From: Comamonas odontotermitis | GTDB lineage: Bacteria > Pseudomonadota > Gammaproteobacteria > Burkholderiales > Burkholderiaceae_C | Direction of reading: 5' to 3' | DNA length: 64,000 nt | NCBI RefSeq assembly: GCF_020080045.1 | Contig: NZ_CP083451.1 | Span: forward strand, 1,922,001 to 1,986,000 | Part shown: one piece after another, positions 50,589 through 58,716 of the stretch | How positions within the stretch are numbered: position 1 is the stretch's first letter | How the letters are laid out: each line of letters begins with the position of its first letter | Made by a program: the position numbers and the translations under genes | The notes under the pieces: generated by a model | Seen by the model: only the letters and a program-made list of their open reading frames with translations | The model's database searches: none | Told to the model about the DNA's origin: nothing

Positions 50589-50724
50589 GGGCGCAGCGCT
50601 TCAAATGGCATAAAAGATATCTGTGGTGATCTTTTTTTGAAAAATGATCGCTATAAGTATCTTTTTTCCTTGCTTTCTTATGTTTCTTGTGTTGCTTGCA
50701 TTGTTTGGTTGAAATGAATATTTT

Positions 50725-50752
50725 CATACTCATTTTCATGAAAAAGAGTATG
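50725..50752. promoter_or_regulatory. 28-bp palindromic operator of hipBA
   Basis: Half-sites CATACTC (50725-50731) and GAGTATG (50746-50752) enclose the palindromic core TTTTCATGAAAA (50733-50744). Only one base pair breaks the symmetry. It ends 9 bases before the hipB start, as expected for autorepression by a HipB-HipA complex. Confidence 0.85.
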
Positions 50753-50761
50753 ATATGAAGC

Positions 50762-51100
50762 ATGACTGATGCATTGATTGCTTCCTTGGCTGCCAGCCGC
50801 AAGGCCCAGAACATCACCCAGGCCCAGCTGGCCGAGCGCGCAGGCCTGTCCCGCATGGCCGTGCAGCGCACCGAAACCGGCGATGTGGACCCGCGCTACT
50901 CCACCGTGGCCGAGATGGCGCGTGTGCTGGGCATGCAACTGGTGGCCGTGCCCGCTGATCTGGTGCCTGCGCTGCAGGCCTTCATCCAGTCCGGCGGCAA
51001 GTTTCTGGGCCAGCCGGCAGGGGCCGATGCGCCGCCTTCGGTGGTGGAGAGCATCGCCGCCGAGCCACGAGGCCCAGCCCACCAGGCAAAGGCGCGCTGA
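50762..51100 (+). CDS. hipB: HipB-like antitoxin (HTH XRE family)
   Basis: The product is 112 residues. An XRE helix-turn-helix spans about residues 8-62 (LAASRKAQNITQAQLAERAGLSRMAVQRTETGDVDPRYSTVAEMARVLGMQL). The C-terminal 45 residues are longer than in E. coli HipB and have no recognised motif. The gene starts 9 bases after a 28-bp palindrome and is followed after 19 bases by hipA. It should bind the operator, repress the operon and neutralise the HipA kinase. Confidence 0.9.
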   Translation: MTDALIASLAASRKAQNITQAQLAERAGLSRMAVQRTETGDVDPRYSTVAEMARVLGMQLVAVPADLVPALQAFIQSGGKFLGQPAGADAPPSVVESIAAEPRGPAHQAKAR

Positions 51101-51119
51101 CTGACGTCTGCATACTGCC

Positions 51120-52433
51120 ATGTCCACCTCCATCCGCTACCTGCGCCTGTACATGCACCAGCCTGCAGCCCTGGGTGGTGGGCGCCGCGCAATCGGCTAC
51201 CTGTCGCAGTACGGTGATGTGCTGCGCGTCTCGTTCGAAGCCGATTACATTGCCGATGCGCAGCGCCCCACCTTGTCGCTGAGCTATCTGGGCGGCAATG
51301 AGGCCGACACGCGGGCCATCCTCTCGTCTGCCCGCGATGCGCGCCTGGTGCGCACGGATGGACGCTGGCCCGTGTATTTTCAGAATCTGCTGCCCGAAGG
51401 CCACAACCGCGAACGCCTGGCTGCCGAGCGCGGCTGCTCGCCGGATGATGAGTTCGAGCTGCTGGCCGCTGCCGGCCACGATCTGATGGGCGCACTGGAG
51501 GTGGAGCCCGTCCCGCAGGGCGAAGCCATTCCTGATGTGGTGCGGCACTGGCACACCACGCAGGGGCTCGATGTGCTGGAGCCCGGTTTTGTGGAGTTTC
51601 CGGTGGCGGATGCGGCATCGCTGCCTGGCATCGTCACCAAGTTCAGTGCCGTGCAGGACGGCCGCCGCTACACCGTGCACCGCAAGGGCGCGGCGGGCAG
51701 CGTCATCCTCAAGCTCCCCAGCACGGCGCACCCCGATCTGGTGGCCAACGAATACAGCTGCTACCGCCTGTGCCAGGCGCTGGGCTTGACCACGGCGGAT
51801 GCGCAGGTCATCACCCGCGCGCAGGCCGACCTGCCCGGGCATGTGCCGTTTGACGAAATTCTGGCCGTGCAGCGCTTTGACCACCTGCCCGATGGCAGCC
51901 GTGTGCATATGGAAGAGTTCAACCAGGCACTGGGCTACGCGCCGCGCCATAAATATGGCAAGGGCCTGCAGCAGGACTGGCCCACCATGCTCCGTGTGCT
52001 CGACCGCCTGAGCCCCGAGCCCGTGGCAGACACGCGCGAGTTCCTGGCGCGCACCATTGCAGCCATCCTGATGGGCAACACCGACGCGCACCTGAAGAAC
52101 TGGGCGCTCATCTACCCCAATGGTCACCAGCCGCGCCTCGCACCCGTCTATGACTGCGTGTGCGTCGCCGCCTTCTTTCCGGGCTCGCCGCCGCAGCAGT
52201 ATGCGGTCAACAAGGCGATTGATGCCGCCATGCGCGCCCTGAGCTGGGACGATGTGGAGGCGCTGGTCAAAGCCGCCGGCCTGTTGCGCGCATCGCGCCA
52301 TGTGGCGCTGCTCAAGGACGTGGTGCGCCGGGCACATGACGAATGGCCAGCCTTGCTCGCCGATGCACCGCCTGGCATGCGCGAGGCCGTGAAGGAGCGC
52401 CTGCGCGGTGGTGTGAAGCTGGCCGAGGCCTGA
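51120..52433 (+). CDS. hipA: HipA-family Ser/Thr kinase toxin
   Basis: The product is 437 residues. The N-subdomain includes SYLGGNEADTRAI and FQNLLPEGHNRERLAAERGCSPDDEFELLAAAGHDLMGAL, which is the family signature. The kinase core has HRKGAAGSVILKLPS (nucleotide-binding lysine), LAVQRFDH, MGNTDAHLKNWALIYPNG (catalytic loop with Asp and Asn) and LAPVYDCV (metal Asp). HipA kinases phosphorylate targets such as glutamyl-tRNA synthetase and induce dormancy. All key residues appear intact. It forms a two-gene operon with hipB. Confidence 0.93.
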   Translation: MSTSIRYLRLYMHQPAALGGGRRAIGYLSQYGDVLRVSFEADYIADAQRPTLSLSYLGGNEADTRAILSSARDARLVRTDGRWPVYFQNLLPEGHNRERLAAERGCSPDDEFELLAAAGHDLMGALEVEPVPQGEAIPDVVRHWHTTQGLDVLEPGFVEFPVADAASLPGIVTKFSAVQDGRRYTVHRKGAAGSVILKLPSTAHPDLVANEYSCYRLCQALGLTTADAQVITRAQADLPGHVPFDEILAVQRFDHLPDGSRVHMEEFNQALGYAPRHKYGKGLQQDWPTMLRVLDRLSPEPVADTREFLARTIAAILMGNTDAHLKNWALIYPNGHQPRLAPVYDCVCVAAFFPGSPPQQYAVNKAIDAAMRALSWDDVEALVKAAGLLRASRHVALLKDVVRRAHDEWPALLADAPPGMREAVKERLRGGVKLAEA

Positions 52434-52513
52434 GTCGGGCAGGGTGATGATGGTCGTGATGGCGGCAGGCTGCGTTTGCAGGCCTGTTCAGCCCTTTGCC
52501 CCCGCTTTTCGCC

Positions 52514-53098
52514 TCAGCCCTTTGCTCTTGGCACACGCCCCATCAGGTAGAACTCCTCATTGGGTTGCATGCCCGCAAAACTGGCCATGCGGTTCGAGAG
52601 GCCGAAAAACGCGGTGATCGCCGCAATGTCCCAGATATCCTCGTCATCAAAGCCGTGCGGGTGCAACGCATCGAAATCGGCGTCGTTGATTTCCTGCGAA
52701 CGGGTGCAGACCTTCATCGCAAAATCCAGCATGGCGCGCTGGCGGGGGCTGATATCGGCCTTGCGGTAGTTGACGGCCAACTGGTCGGCCAGGAGGGGCG
52801 CCTTTTCATAGATGCGGACGAGCGCTCCATGGGCCACCACGCAGTACAGGCATTCGTTGTGCGCGCTGGTCACCGTCACGATCATCTCGCGCTCGGCCTT
52901 GGACAGGCTGCTGTCCTCGCGCTCCATCAAGGCGTCGTGGTACGCAAAAAACGCACGCCACTCCGCAGGGCGGCGGGCAAAGGCCAGAAACACGTTGGGG
53001 ATGAAGCCTGCCTTTTCCTGCACCTGCAGGATGCGATCCTGGATGTCCTGTGGCAGGGTGTTGAGATCGGGCAGGGGGTAGCGGGGTTTGGACGCCAT
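52514..53098 (-). CDS. AhpD-like peroxidase-related enzyme (carboxymuconolactone decarboxylase family)
   Basis: The product is 194 residues. The alkylhydroperoxidase motif is HNECLYCVVAHG (CxxC with a following histidine) near residues 80-91. KAGFIPNVFLAFARRP and LDFAMKVC fit the peroxidase-related subgroup. AAGGAG lies upstream of the ATG. It should use the cysteine pair to reduce peroxides or act as a disulfide oxidoreductase. It diverges from the iron uptake operon. Confidence 0.9.
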   Translation of the reverse strand: MASKPRYPLPDLNTLPQDIQDRILQVQEKAGFIPNVFLAFARRPAEWRAFFAYHDALMEREDSSLSKAEREMIVTVTSAHNECLYCVVAHGALVRIYEKAPLLADQLAVNYRKADISPRQRAMLDFAMKVCTRSQEINDADFDALHPHGFDDEDIWDIAAITAFFGLSNRMASFAGMQPNEEFYLMGRVPRAKG

Positions 53099-53525
53099 GG
53101 CAAATCTCCTTGGAACGTGTTCCTGTTGTACTGAACCGCATCATAAGCTGCAGCAAGCTGCCGGGCTGTCCCGGTAATGCGGGTGGCGACATGTAAAAAG
53201 CGCTCCATTTTTGAGAGCTGACTGCGCTTTTGCAGCATGCGCTAGAGGTATGATTTGCATGTAACAACCCTGCTGGCTTCCTGTATGGCAGAGGCGCTTG
53301 CAGGGCGCGCGGTGTTTTGGTCGTAATATGTGCGCCAATTGCAGTGGCTGAGAATCATCCCGATTTGGAGCTGCAGGCGCAGGCCATCCCCGGATGGGCA
53401 AGGCTGTGTCAGCAGTCCCATAGCGAACAGGAAGCCGGCTGCACTGCACCATAGACCCTAGAAAGACATGGACCGCCGCCGCGCCACGGGTATGCCGGGC
53501 GCGGGGCCGATCCGCCATAACATTC
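53099..53525. other. Promoter region of the EfeUOB-type operon
   Basis: This 427-base gap separates the AhpD-like gene from efeU. It contains a dispersed repeat copy (53191-53262) and an AT-rich patch. TGAGAATCATCCCGATT (53349-53365) shares a half-site with Fur boxes (TGAGAATCAT) but the other half is poor. No small gene is supported. Confidence 0.4.
53191..53262 (+). repeat. Dispersed GCTATC-type repeat
   Basis: AAAAAGCGCTCCATTTTTGAG, AGCTGACTGCGCTTTTGCAG and CATGCGCTAGAGGTATGATT carry the recurrent blocks (AGCTG, TGCGCTT, GCGCTAGAGG) of the family. Confidence 0.5.
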
Positions 53526-55676
53526 ATGCTGGTTCCGTTTTTGATCATGCTGCGCGAGGGCATCGAAGCCGCGCTGATCGTTGGCATCATTGCCAGTTTC
53601 CTTCGCCATACAGGCCGCGCCGCATTGATGCCTGCCGTCTGGGCCGGGGTTTTCTTTGCGCTGGGCCTGTCGCTGTTTGCAGGCGCTGGCCTGCAGTGGA
53701 TGGCGGCAGAATTCCCGCAGAAGCAGCAGGAGCTGTTCGAGGCCGTGGTGGGCTTCATCGCCGTCGGCATGCTGACGGGCATGGTGTTCTGGATGCGCAA
53801 GGCAGCACGCTCCATCAAGAGTGAGTTGCAGGCCTCGGTCGACAAGGCGCTTTCTACGACAGGCAGCGCCAGCTGGGCACTGATCGGCATGGTGTTCCTC
53901 GCCGTGGCGCGCGAAGGGCTGGAATCCGTCTTCTTCCTGCTGGCCATCTTCCAGCAGAGCACGGGCTGGGGCGCGGCGGTGGGCGCACTCGCCGGTATCG
54001 TGCTGTCCATCCTGTTGGGCGTGGGCCTGTATAAGGGTGGGGTGCGCATCAACATGCGCCAGTTCTTCCGCTATACCGGTGTTTTCATCCTGCTGGTGGC
54101 CGCAGGCCTGCTGGCTGGCGCCGTGCGCCGCCTGCATGAGGCAGGGGTGTGGAACCATCTGCAGCAGGTGGTGTTTGACAGCAGCGCGACGCTGCCGGAA
54201 GACAGCGCACTGGGCGTGGTTCTGGGCGGCCTGCTGGGGTACATGCATGCCCCGGTACTGGGCGAGGTGCTGGCATGGGCAGCGTATCTGGCGGTCACGC
54301 TGGTGGTGTTCTTCTGGCCGGTGCCAGCCGCACCTGCTACAAAAACAGAAGCGCCTGCGCGCACCTCTCGCACGCCAGCGGCGGATGTGGCAATGCAAAG
54401 CGAGCCCGGCACAAGCGCCATGCAGCCTGCACCTCTGGGCGGCGTGGTACTGGGCAGTGTGCTCGTGCTGGTGTTGGGCGCGGCGGCTTTCTGGCAGGCG
54501 GCGGGCTCCTCACAGTCTGCAGCCAAGCCGGGTGCCGACAACGCGGCGGCTGTAGGAGGTGCTACCGATGTGCCCCAGATCACCATTGAGATCAGCCAGG
54601 GTACGTGTACGCCCAATGCCGTGAGCGTGCCTGCGGGCAAGGTGCAGTTTCGCATCGTCAACAAGGGCGAGCGTGCGCTGGAGTGGGAGATTCTGGACGG
54701 TGTGATGGTGCTCGAAGAGCGCGAGAACATCCTGCCCGGCCTGTCGCAGACCCTGACGGCACGCCTTGCGCCTGGCCAGTACGAGATGACCTGCGGCTTG
54801 CTCAATGCACCGCGCGGCACCTTGACCGTCACGCCGTCAGACGCCTTCAGGGCCGAAGCCGCCAAGCCGCCGGTGACGGCCTTCATCGGCGCGCTGGCCG
54901 AGTACCAGGTGTACCTGCTGACCGAGGTGGCCAGCCTGCAGGACATGTTGCAGGCCCTGCCGCAGCGCCTGCAGCCAGCTGGCGATGCGGATGCTGCGTC
55001 GCAGGCGCCCGCGGACGGCTATCCCGCCGATGCCCTGCAACTGGTGGCACTGGCACGCGGCCAGTACCAGAAGCTGGTGCCGCTGGCCGCGCAATTTGGC
55101 GACCTCAATGCCCGCATTGACGCGCGTGCCGCTGATTTTGCACTGCGTGACAAGGACCCCGCCTTTGTCGGCCTGCACCGCATTGCAACCGGCCTGAAGG
55201 CGGGTGAAGGTGCCGAGCAACTGCTGCCACTCGTCACCAGCCTGCAGCAGGATGTGGACCAACTGGCCCAGCGCCTGGGCGATGCCTCCCTGCAACCGCA
55301 AAACCTCGCCACCAACAGCGCCAAGGCGCTGGAGCGTGCATCCACCTTGATTCCGGGCGAGGCGACCACGCCCGCGCAGGGCCGTTGGGCCCTGCAGTTT
55401 GTGCGCGGCAGCCTGGCTGCGGCGGACAAGACCCAGCAATTGCTGGCGCCCGTGCTGTCCAATGCCAACCCGGCATTGCTGCAGCAGTTGCAGACCAGCC
55501 TGGACAAGGTGCGCCAGTTGCTGGCGGACCAGGGCGTCTCCGCCGACGATGCGGAGGCCGCTGGCGTGCCCGGAGTGCTGCTGAACCCCGTGCAATGCCA
55601 GAATCTGGCGCAGGCGCTGTACCAAGCGTCACAGAGCATGGGCAAGATCAATATGGCCTTGGGTCTGCAGCCTTAA
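53526..55676 (+). CDS. efeU: EfeU-type ferrous iron permease fused to EfeO-like cupredoxin and degenerate M75 domain
   Basis: The product is 716 residues; EfeU alone is about 275. Residues 1-275 match the FTR1/EfeU permease, with both iron-binding motifs REGIE (10-14) and REGLE (129-133) and about seven helices. A linker then leads to an extra helix (VVLGSVLVLVLGAAAFWQA). An EfeO-like cupredoxin domain follows (about 347-440), with the conserved EILDGVMVLEERENI text and cysteines in GTCTPN and MTCGLL. The last 260 residues align by eye with the imelysin/M75 domain of the EfeO protein encoded downstream, but its HRIEYGL motif reads HRIATGL. The fusion would place an iron-oxidising or iron-binding domain next to the permease in the periplasm. 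Confidence 0.9.
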   Translation: MLVPFLIMLREGIEAALIVGIIASFLRHTGRAALMPAVWAGVFFALGLSLFAGAGLQWMAAEFPQKQQELFEAVVGFIAVGMLTGMVFWMRKAARSIKSELQASVDKALSTTGSASWALIGMVFLAVAREGLESVFFLLAIFQQSTGWGAAVGALAGIVLSILLGVGLYKGGVRINMRQFFRYTGVFILLVAAGLLAGAVRRLHEAGVWNHLQQVVFDSSATLPEDSALGVVLGGLLGYMHAPVLGEVLAWAAYLAVTLVVFFWPVPAAPATKTEAPARTSRTPAADVAMQSEPGTSAMQPAPLGGVVLGSVLVLVLGAAAFWQAAGSSQSAAKPGADNAAAVGGATDVPQITIEISQGTCTPNAVSVPAGKVQFRIVNKGERALEWEILDGVMVLEERENILPGLSQTLTARLAPGQYEMTCGLLNAPRGTLTVTPSDAFRAEAAKPPVTAFIGALAEYQVYLLTEVASLQDMLQALPQRLQPAGDADAASQAPADGYPADALQLVALARGQYQKLVPLAAQFGDLNARIDARAADFALRDKDPAFVGLHRIATGLKAGEGAEQLLPLVTSLQQDVDQLAQRLGDASLQPQNLATNSAKALERASTLIPGEATTPAQGRWALQFVRGSLAAADKTQQLLAPVLSNANPALLQQLQTSLDKVRQLLADQGVSADDAEAAGVPGVLLNPVQCQNLAQALYQASQSMGKINMALGLQP

Positions 55677-55714
55677 ACTTTTACCGATAACACACGAAAA
55701 AATAAAGAGCCGCC

Positions 55715-57097
55715 ATGTCTTTCTTTAAGAGTAGAAACGATTCTCAATCCAATGCCGAGCATGCCACATCGGACGCCTCGGCCAGCGCTGCCGAGGCAGC
55801 GCCTGCGGTCCCCAGCCGCCGCCGCTGGCTGGGCGAGGCTGCGGGCGTCGTCGGCGCAGGGGTTCTCGCGGGCGTGCCAGCGCGGCAGGCTGCTGCCCAG
55901 CCAGCGGCGAATGCGCCTGCGCATCCGCAGGTGGCCGATGCGCCGCACACCACCACCTCGCAGCAGCGCGTGCCTTTCCACGGCACGCACCAGGCTGGTA
56001 TCGTCACGCCGCGCCCACTGGCGGGCATGGTGGCCAGTTTTGATGTGCTGGCCGACAACAAGGCCGATCTGGAGCGGCTCTTCAAGACCCTGACCGAGCG
56101 CATCCGCTTTCTCACCGAAGGGGGGGCGCAGCCCGTGGCCGATCCCAGGTTGCCGCCAGCGGGTTCGGGAATTCTCGGGCCCGTGGTGCAGCCTGATGCG
56201 CTGACCGTGACCGTTGCCGTGGGCCACAGCCTCTTTGAGGAGCGCTATGGTCTTCAAGGCCTCGCACCCAGGCGGTTGACGCCCATGCGCCAACACCCCA
56301 ACGATGCGCTGGTGCCTGCGCTGTGCCATGGCGATCTGTCCATCCAGTTCTGCGCCAACACGCCAGACACCAATATTCATGCGTTGCGCGACATCATCAA
56401 GAACCTGCCGGATCTGCTGGTGATGCGCTGGAAGCAGGAAGGAACAGTGCCACCCATACCTGCTGCCGCCGGCAAGGCACCGGAGAGCGCACGCAATTTC
56501 CTCGGTTTTCGAGACGGCTCGGCCAACCCGGATTCGGACAGCGATGCACTGATGCGCCGCATTGTCTGGGTGCAGGCCAGCAGCGACGAGCCGGCCTGGG
56601 CCGAAGGCGGCAGCTACCAGGTGGTGCGCATCATCCGCAATTTCGTCGAGCGCTGGGACCGCACGCCGCTGCAGGAGCAGGAAGCCATCATGGGCCGCGA
56701 CAAGGACAGCGGCGCGCCGCTCGACGCGCGCAGCAAGACCGAGCATGATGTGCCCGATTACGCCGCCGACCCAGACGGCAACAAGACCCGCCTGGATGCG
56801 CACATCCGTCTCGCCAATCCCCGCGACCACGGCAGCGAGGCCAACCTCATCCTGCGCAGGCCATTCAACTACTCCAATGGGGTCACCAAATCAGGCCAGC
56901 TGGAGATGGGCCTGCTCTTCATCTGTTACCAGGCCGACCTGGACAAGGGCTTTGTCACCGTCCAGAAGCGGCTCGATGGGGAGCCGCTGGAGGAATACAT
57001 CAAGCCCGTGGGCGGTGGCTTCTTCTATGTGCTGCCGGGCGTGCGCGACGCGCAGGACTGGCTCGGCCGCAGCCTCCTGGCTGCTGCGAAGGCATAG
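55715..57097 (+). CDS. efeB: Deferrochelatase/peroxidase EfeB (dye-decolorising peroxidase)
   Basis: The product is 460 residues. A twin-arginine signal ([21 protein letters not shown]) follows an unusually long 35-residue polar N-terminus. The Dyp-type peroxidase domain includes GFRDGSANP (GxxDG motif, distal Asp), [27 protein letters not shown] and the C-terminal [19 protein letters not shown]. Haem would be ligated by a histidine in the C-terminal half (KTEHDVPDY or [10 protein letters not shown]). It is folded in the cytoplasm and exported by Tat. Together with EfeU and EfeO it supports ferrous iron uptake at low pH or iron recovery from haem. Confidence 0.94.
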   Translation: MSFFKSRNDSQSNAEHATSDASASAAEAAPAVPSRRRWLGEAAGVVGAGVLAGVPARQAAAQPAANAPAHPQVADAPHTTTSQQRVPFHGTHQAGIVTPRPLAGMVASFDVLADNKADLERLFKTLTERIRFLTEGGAQPVADPRLPPAGSGILGPVVQPDALTVTVAVGHSLFEERYGLQGLAPRRLTPMRQHPNDALVPALCHGDLSIQFCANTPDTNIHALRDIIKNLPDLLVMRWKQEGTVPPIPAAAGKAPESARNFLGFRDGSANPDSDSDALMRRIVWVQASSDEPAWAEGGSYQVVRIIRNFVERWDRTPLQEQEAIMGRDKDSGAPLDARSKTEHDVPDYAADPDGNKTRLDAHIRLANPRDHGSEANLILRRPFNYSNGVTKSGQLEMGLLFICYQADLDKGFVTVQKRLDGEPLEEYIKPVGGGFFYVLPGVRDAQDWLGRSLLAAAKA

Positions 57098-57110
57098 CTT
57101 TCGCTGTATT

Positions 57111-57183
57111 GGCTGATTTGAGGACTAAATCAGCGTTTTGCGTACACCAATAAAGCGCAAGATGCTATTGAATTGATAGTTTT
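57111..57183 (-). repeat. Dispersed GCTATC-type repeat
   Basis: On the minus strand: AACTATCAATTCAATAGCAT, CTTGCGCTTTATTGGTGTAC and CGCTGATTTAGTCCTCAAAT. It fills the gap between efeB and efeO and overlaps the efeO leader. Confidence 0.6.
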
Positions 57184-57198
57184 AAAGGACAAGAAAAC

Positions 57199-58038
57199 AT
57201 GCTCGCACGTCGTCACTTCCTGCAAAGCCTGGCGCTCTTTGGCAGCGTATCGGCCGCGGCCATTCCCGCGTGGGCGGCCGACGGTGTCTCGGCCCTCGAG
57301 CTGGTCAAGCCGCTGGCCGAGTACAAGCTGTACGTCAACACCAATCTGCGCGAGCTCGTCAAAGGCGTGCAGGCATTCACTGACGCCGTCAAGGCAGGCA
57401 AGATCGAAGAAGCCAAGAAGCTCTACGCCCAGGTGCGCCGCCCCTATGAGCGCATCGAACCCATTGCCGAACTGTTTGCCGACCTGGACAAGAGCATCGA
57501 CGCACGGGCTGACGACCACGAGCAGGGCGAAAAAAGCCCAGATTTCATCGGTTTTCACCGCATCGAATACGGCCTGTGGGTGGAAAAATCCACCAAGGGC
57601 CTCGCGCCCGTGGCCGACAGGTTGCTGGCCGATTGCAAGGAGCTGCAAAAACGTGTGACCACACTCACTTTCCCGCCAGAAAAAGTGGTGGGAGGTGCTG
57701 CGGTGCTGATCGAGGAGGTGGCTGCCACCAAGATATCGGGCGAGGAAGAGCGTTACAGCCACACCGATCTGGACGACTTCCAGGCCAACTTCGAAGGCGC
57801 GGACAAAATATTCGAGCTGCTGCGCCCGCTGGTCGAGAAAAAGGACAAGGCCTTCGCCGACAAGACGGCCGCCAACTTCAAGACCGTTTTCGATGTGCTG
57901 GCCAAATACCGCAAGCCCGATGGCAGCTTCGAGCTCTACACCAAGCTGAGTGAGCGCGACCGCAAGGTGCTGGCTGGCAAGGTCAACACGCTGGCCGAAG
58001 ACCTCTCCAAGCTGCGCGGCATGCTGGGTCTGAACTGA
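57199..58038 (+). CDS. efeO: EfeO-like M75/imelysin family periplasmic protein
   Basis: The product is 279 residues. A Tat-like signal (ARRHFLQSLALFGSVSAAAIPAWA) is cleaved after AWA. The mature protein is a helical M75 domain: YKLYVNTNLRELVKGVQAFTDAVKAGKIEEAKKLY, RRPYERIEPIAELFADLDKSIDARADDHEQGEKSPDFIGFHRIEYGLW with the HxxE motif (H120, E123), and a KISGEEERYSHTDLDDFQANFEGA segment. It lacks the N-terminal cupredoxin of E. coli EfeO; that domain is instead fused to the permease in this operon. AAAGGACA precedes the ATG. It probably delivers iron to the permease. Confidence 0.93.
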   Translation: MLARRHFLQSLALFGSVSAAAIPAWAADGVSALELVKPLAEYKLYVNTNLRELVKGVQAFTDAVKAGKIEEAKKLYAQVRRPYERIEPIAELFADLDKSIDARADDHEQGEKSPDFIGFHRIEYGLWVEKSTKGLAPVADRLLADCKELQKRVTTLTFPPEKVVGGAAVLIEEVAATKISGEEERYSHTDLDDFQANFEGADKIFELLRPLVEKKDKAFADKTAANFKTVFDVLAKYRKPDGSFELYTKLSERDRKVLAGKVNTLAEDLSKLRGMLGLN

Positions 58039-58115
58039 AACGCCTGCGGGTTGCCGGCTGTCCGTTGATGTGGGGTGGGCCTTTGCTGGACGACAATAGC
58101 ACCCATTGAAGCGCA

Positions 58116-58628
58116 ATGGACAGCAACAGACAGCATATGAGTGAAGCAGAAAAAGACACCGACTGGGCCGCATGGAGCCGTGAGGCCGTCGAGATGATGG
58201 TGGCGCGCAATGCCCAATGGCCCAAGCAGTTCGGCCTGCAGGCACCCCCCAGCTTCCGCTGGGATTTGGACAGCGCCACCCTGGTGCTGCAGGGCCCCCT
58301 GCACGAGGTGGTCGCCACGGTCTGCCTCGTGGGCACCACCAGCGACAGCGAAGGCGGCTTTGTCTGGAGCTGGGCCAACGAGGCCATTCCGCGCCAACAC
58401 GGCGAGGCCCTGGAAGTGGTGCACGATTTTGGCCGCGAACACCATCTGGCCTTGCTGACCACGGCGCGCATCCCCGGCGGCCGCCCTGAAGCCACCGAAT
58501 GCCTGTGCATCGCAGCCCGCCTGCAGCGCGCCGTCGGTACCTTCATCGACAGGCAAGGGGATGTGACCTTGTACTTCACCATCCTGCATCTGCAGGTGGC
58601 GATGGATGCGGACCAACTACCCAACTGA
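58116..58628 (+). CDS. DUF6882-like hypothetical protein
   Basis: The product is 170 residues, likely cytoplasmic, with no signal peptide. The text WAAWSREAVEMMVARNAQWPKQFGL, FRWDLDSATLVL, EVVATVCLVGTTSDSEGGFVWSWANEAIP and the later ALLTTARIPGG fits the DUF6882 family as I remember it, whose members have no known function. An alternative ATG lies at 58137. It follows the iron uptake operon by 77 bases and is probably independent. Confidence 0.7.
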   Translation: MDSNRQHMSEAEKDTDWAAWSREAVEMMVARNAQWPKQFGLQAPPSFRWDLDSATLVLQGPLHEVVATVCLVGTTSDSEGGFVWSWANEAIPRQHGEALEVVHDFGREHHLALLTTARIPGGRPEATECLCIAARLQRAVGTFIDRQGDVTLYFTILHLQVAMDADQLPN

Positions 58629-58716
58629 GATCGGCGGGAGCCTCTCCAAGCCCGGCGGCGACCAACCAGGCCCCATTGCACCCAGTGAGGCCCAACCTTC
58701 CACACGAAAGAAGCAT

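Noticed and set aside
53349-53365. A possible Fur box upstream of efeU
   Set aside because: Only one half-site (TGAGAATCAT) matches; the second half is poor. I mention it in the promoter region but do not call it a site.
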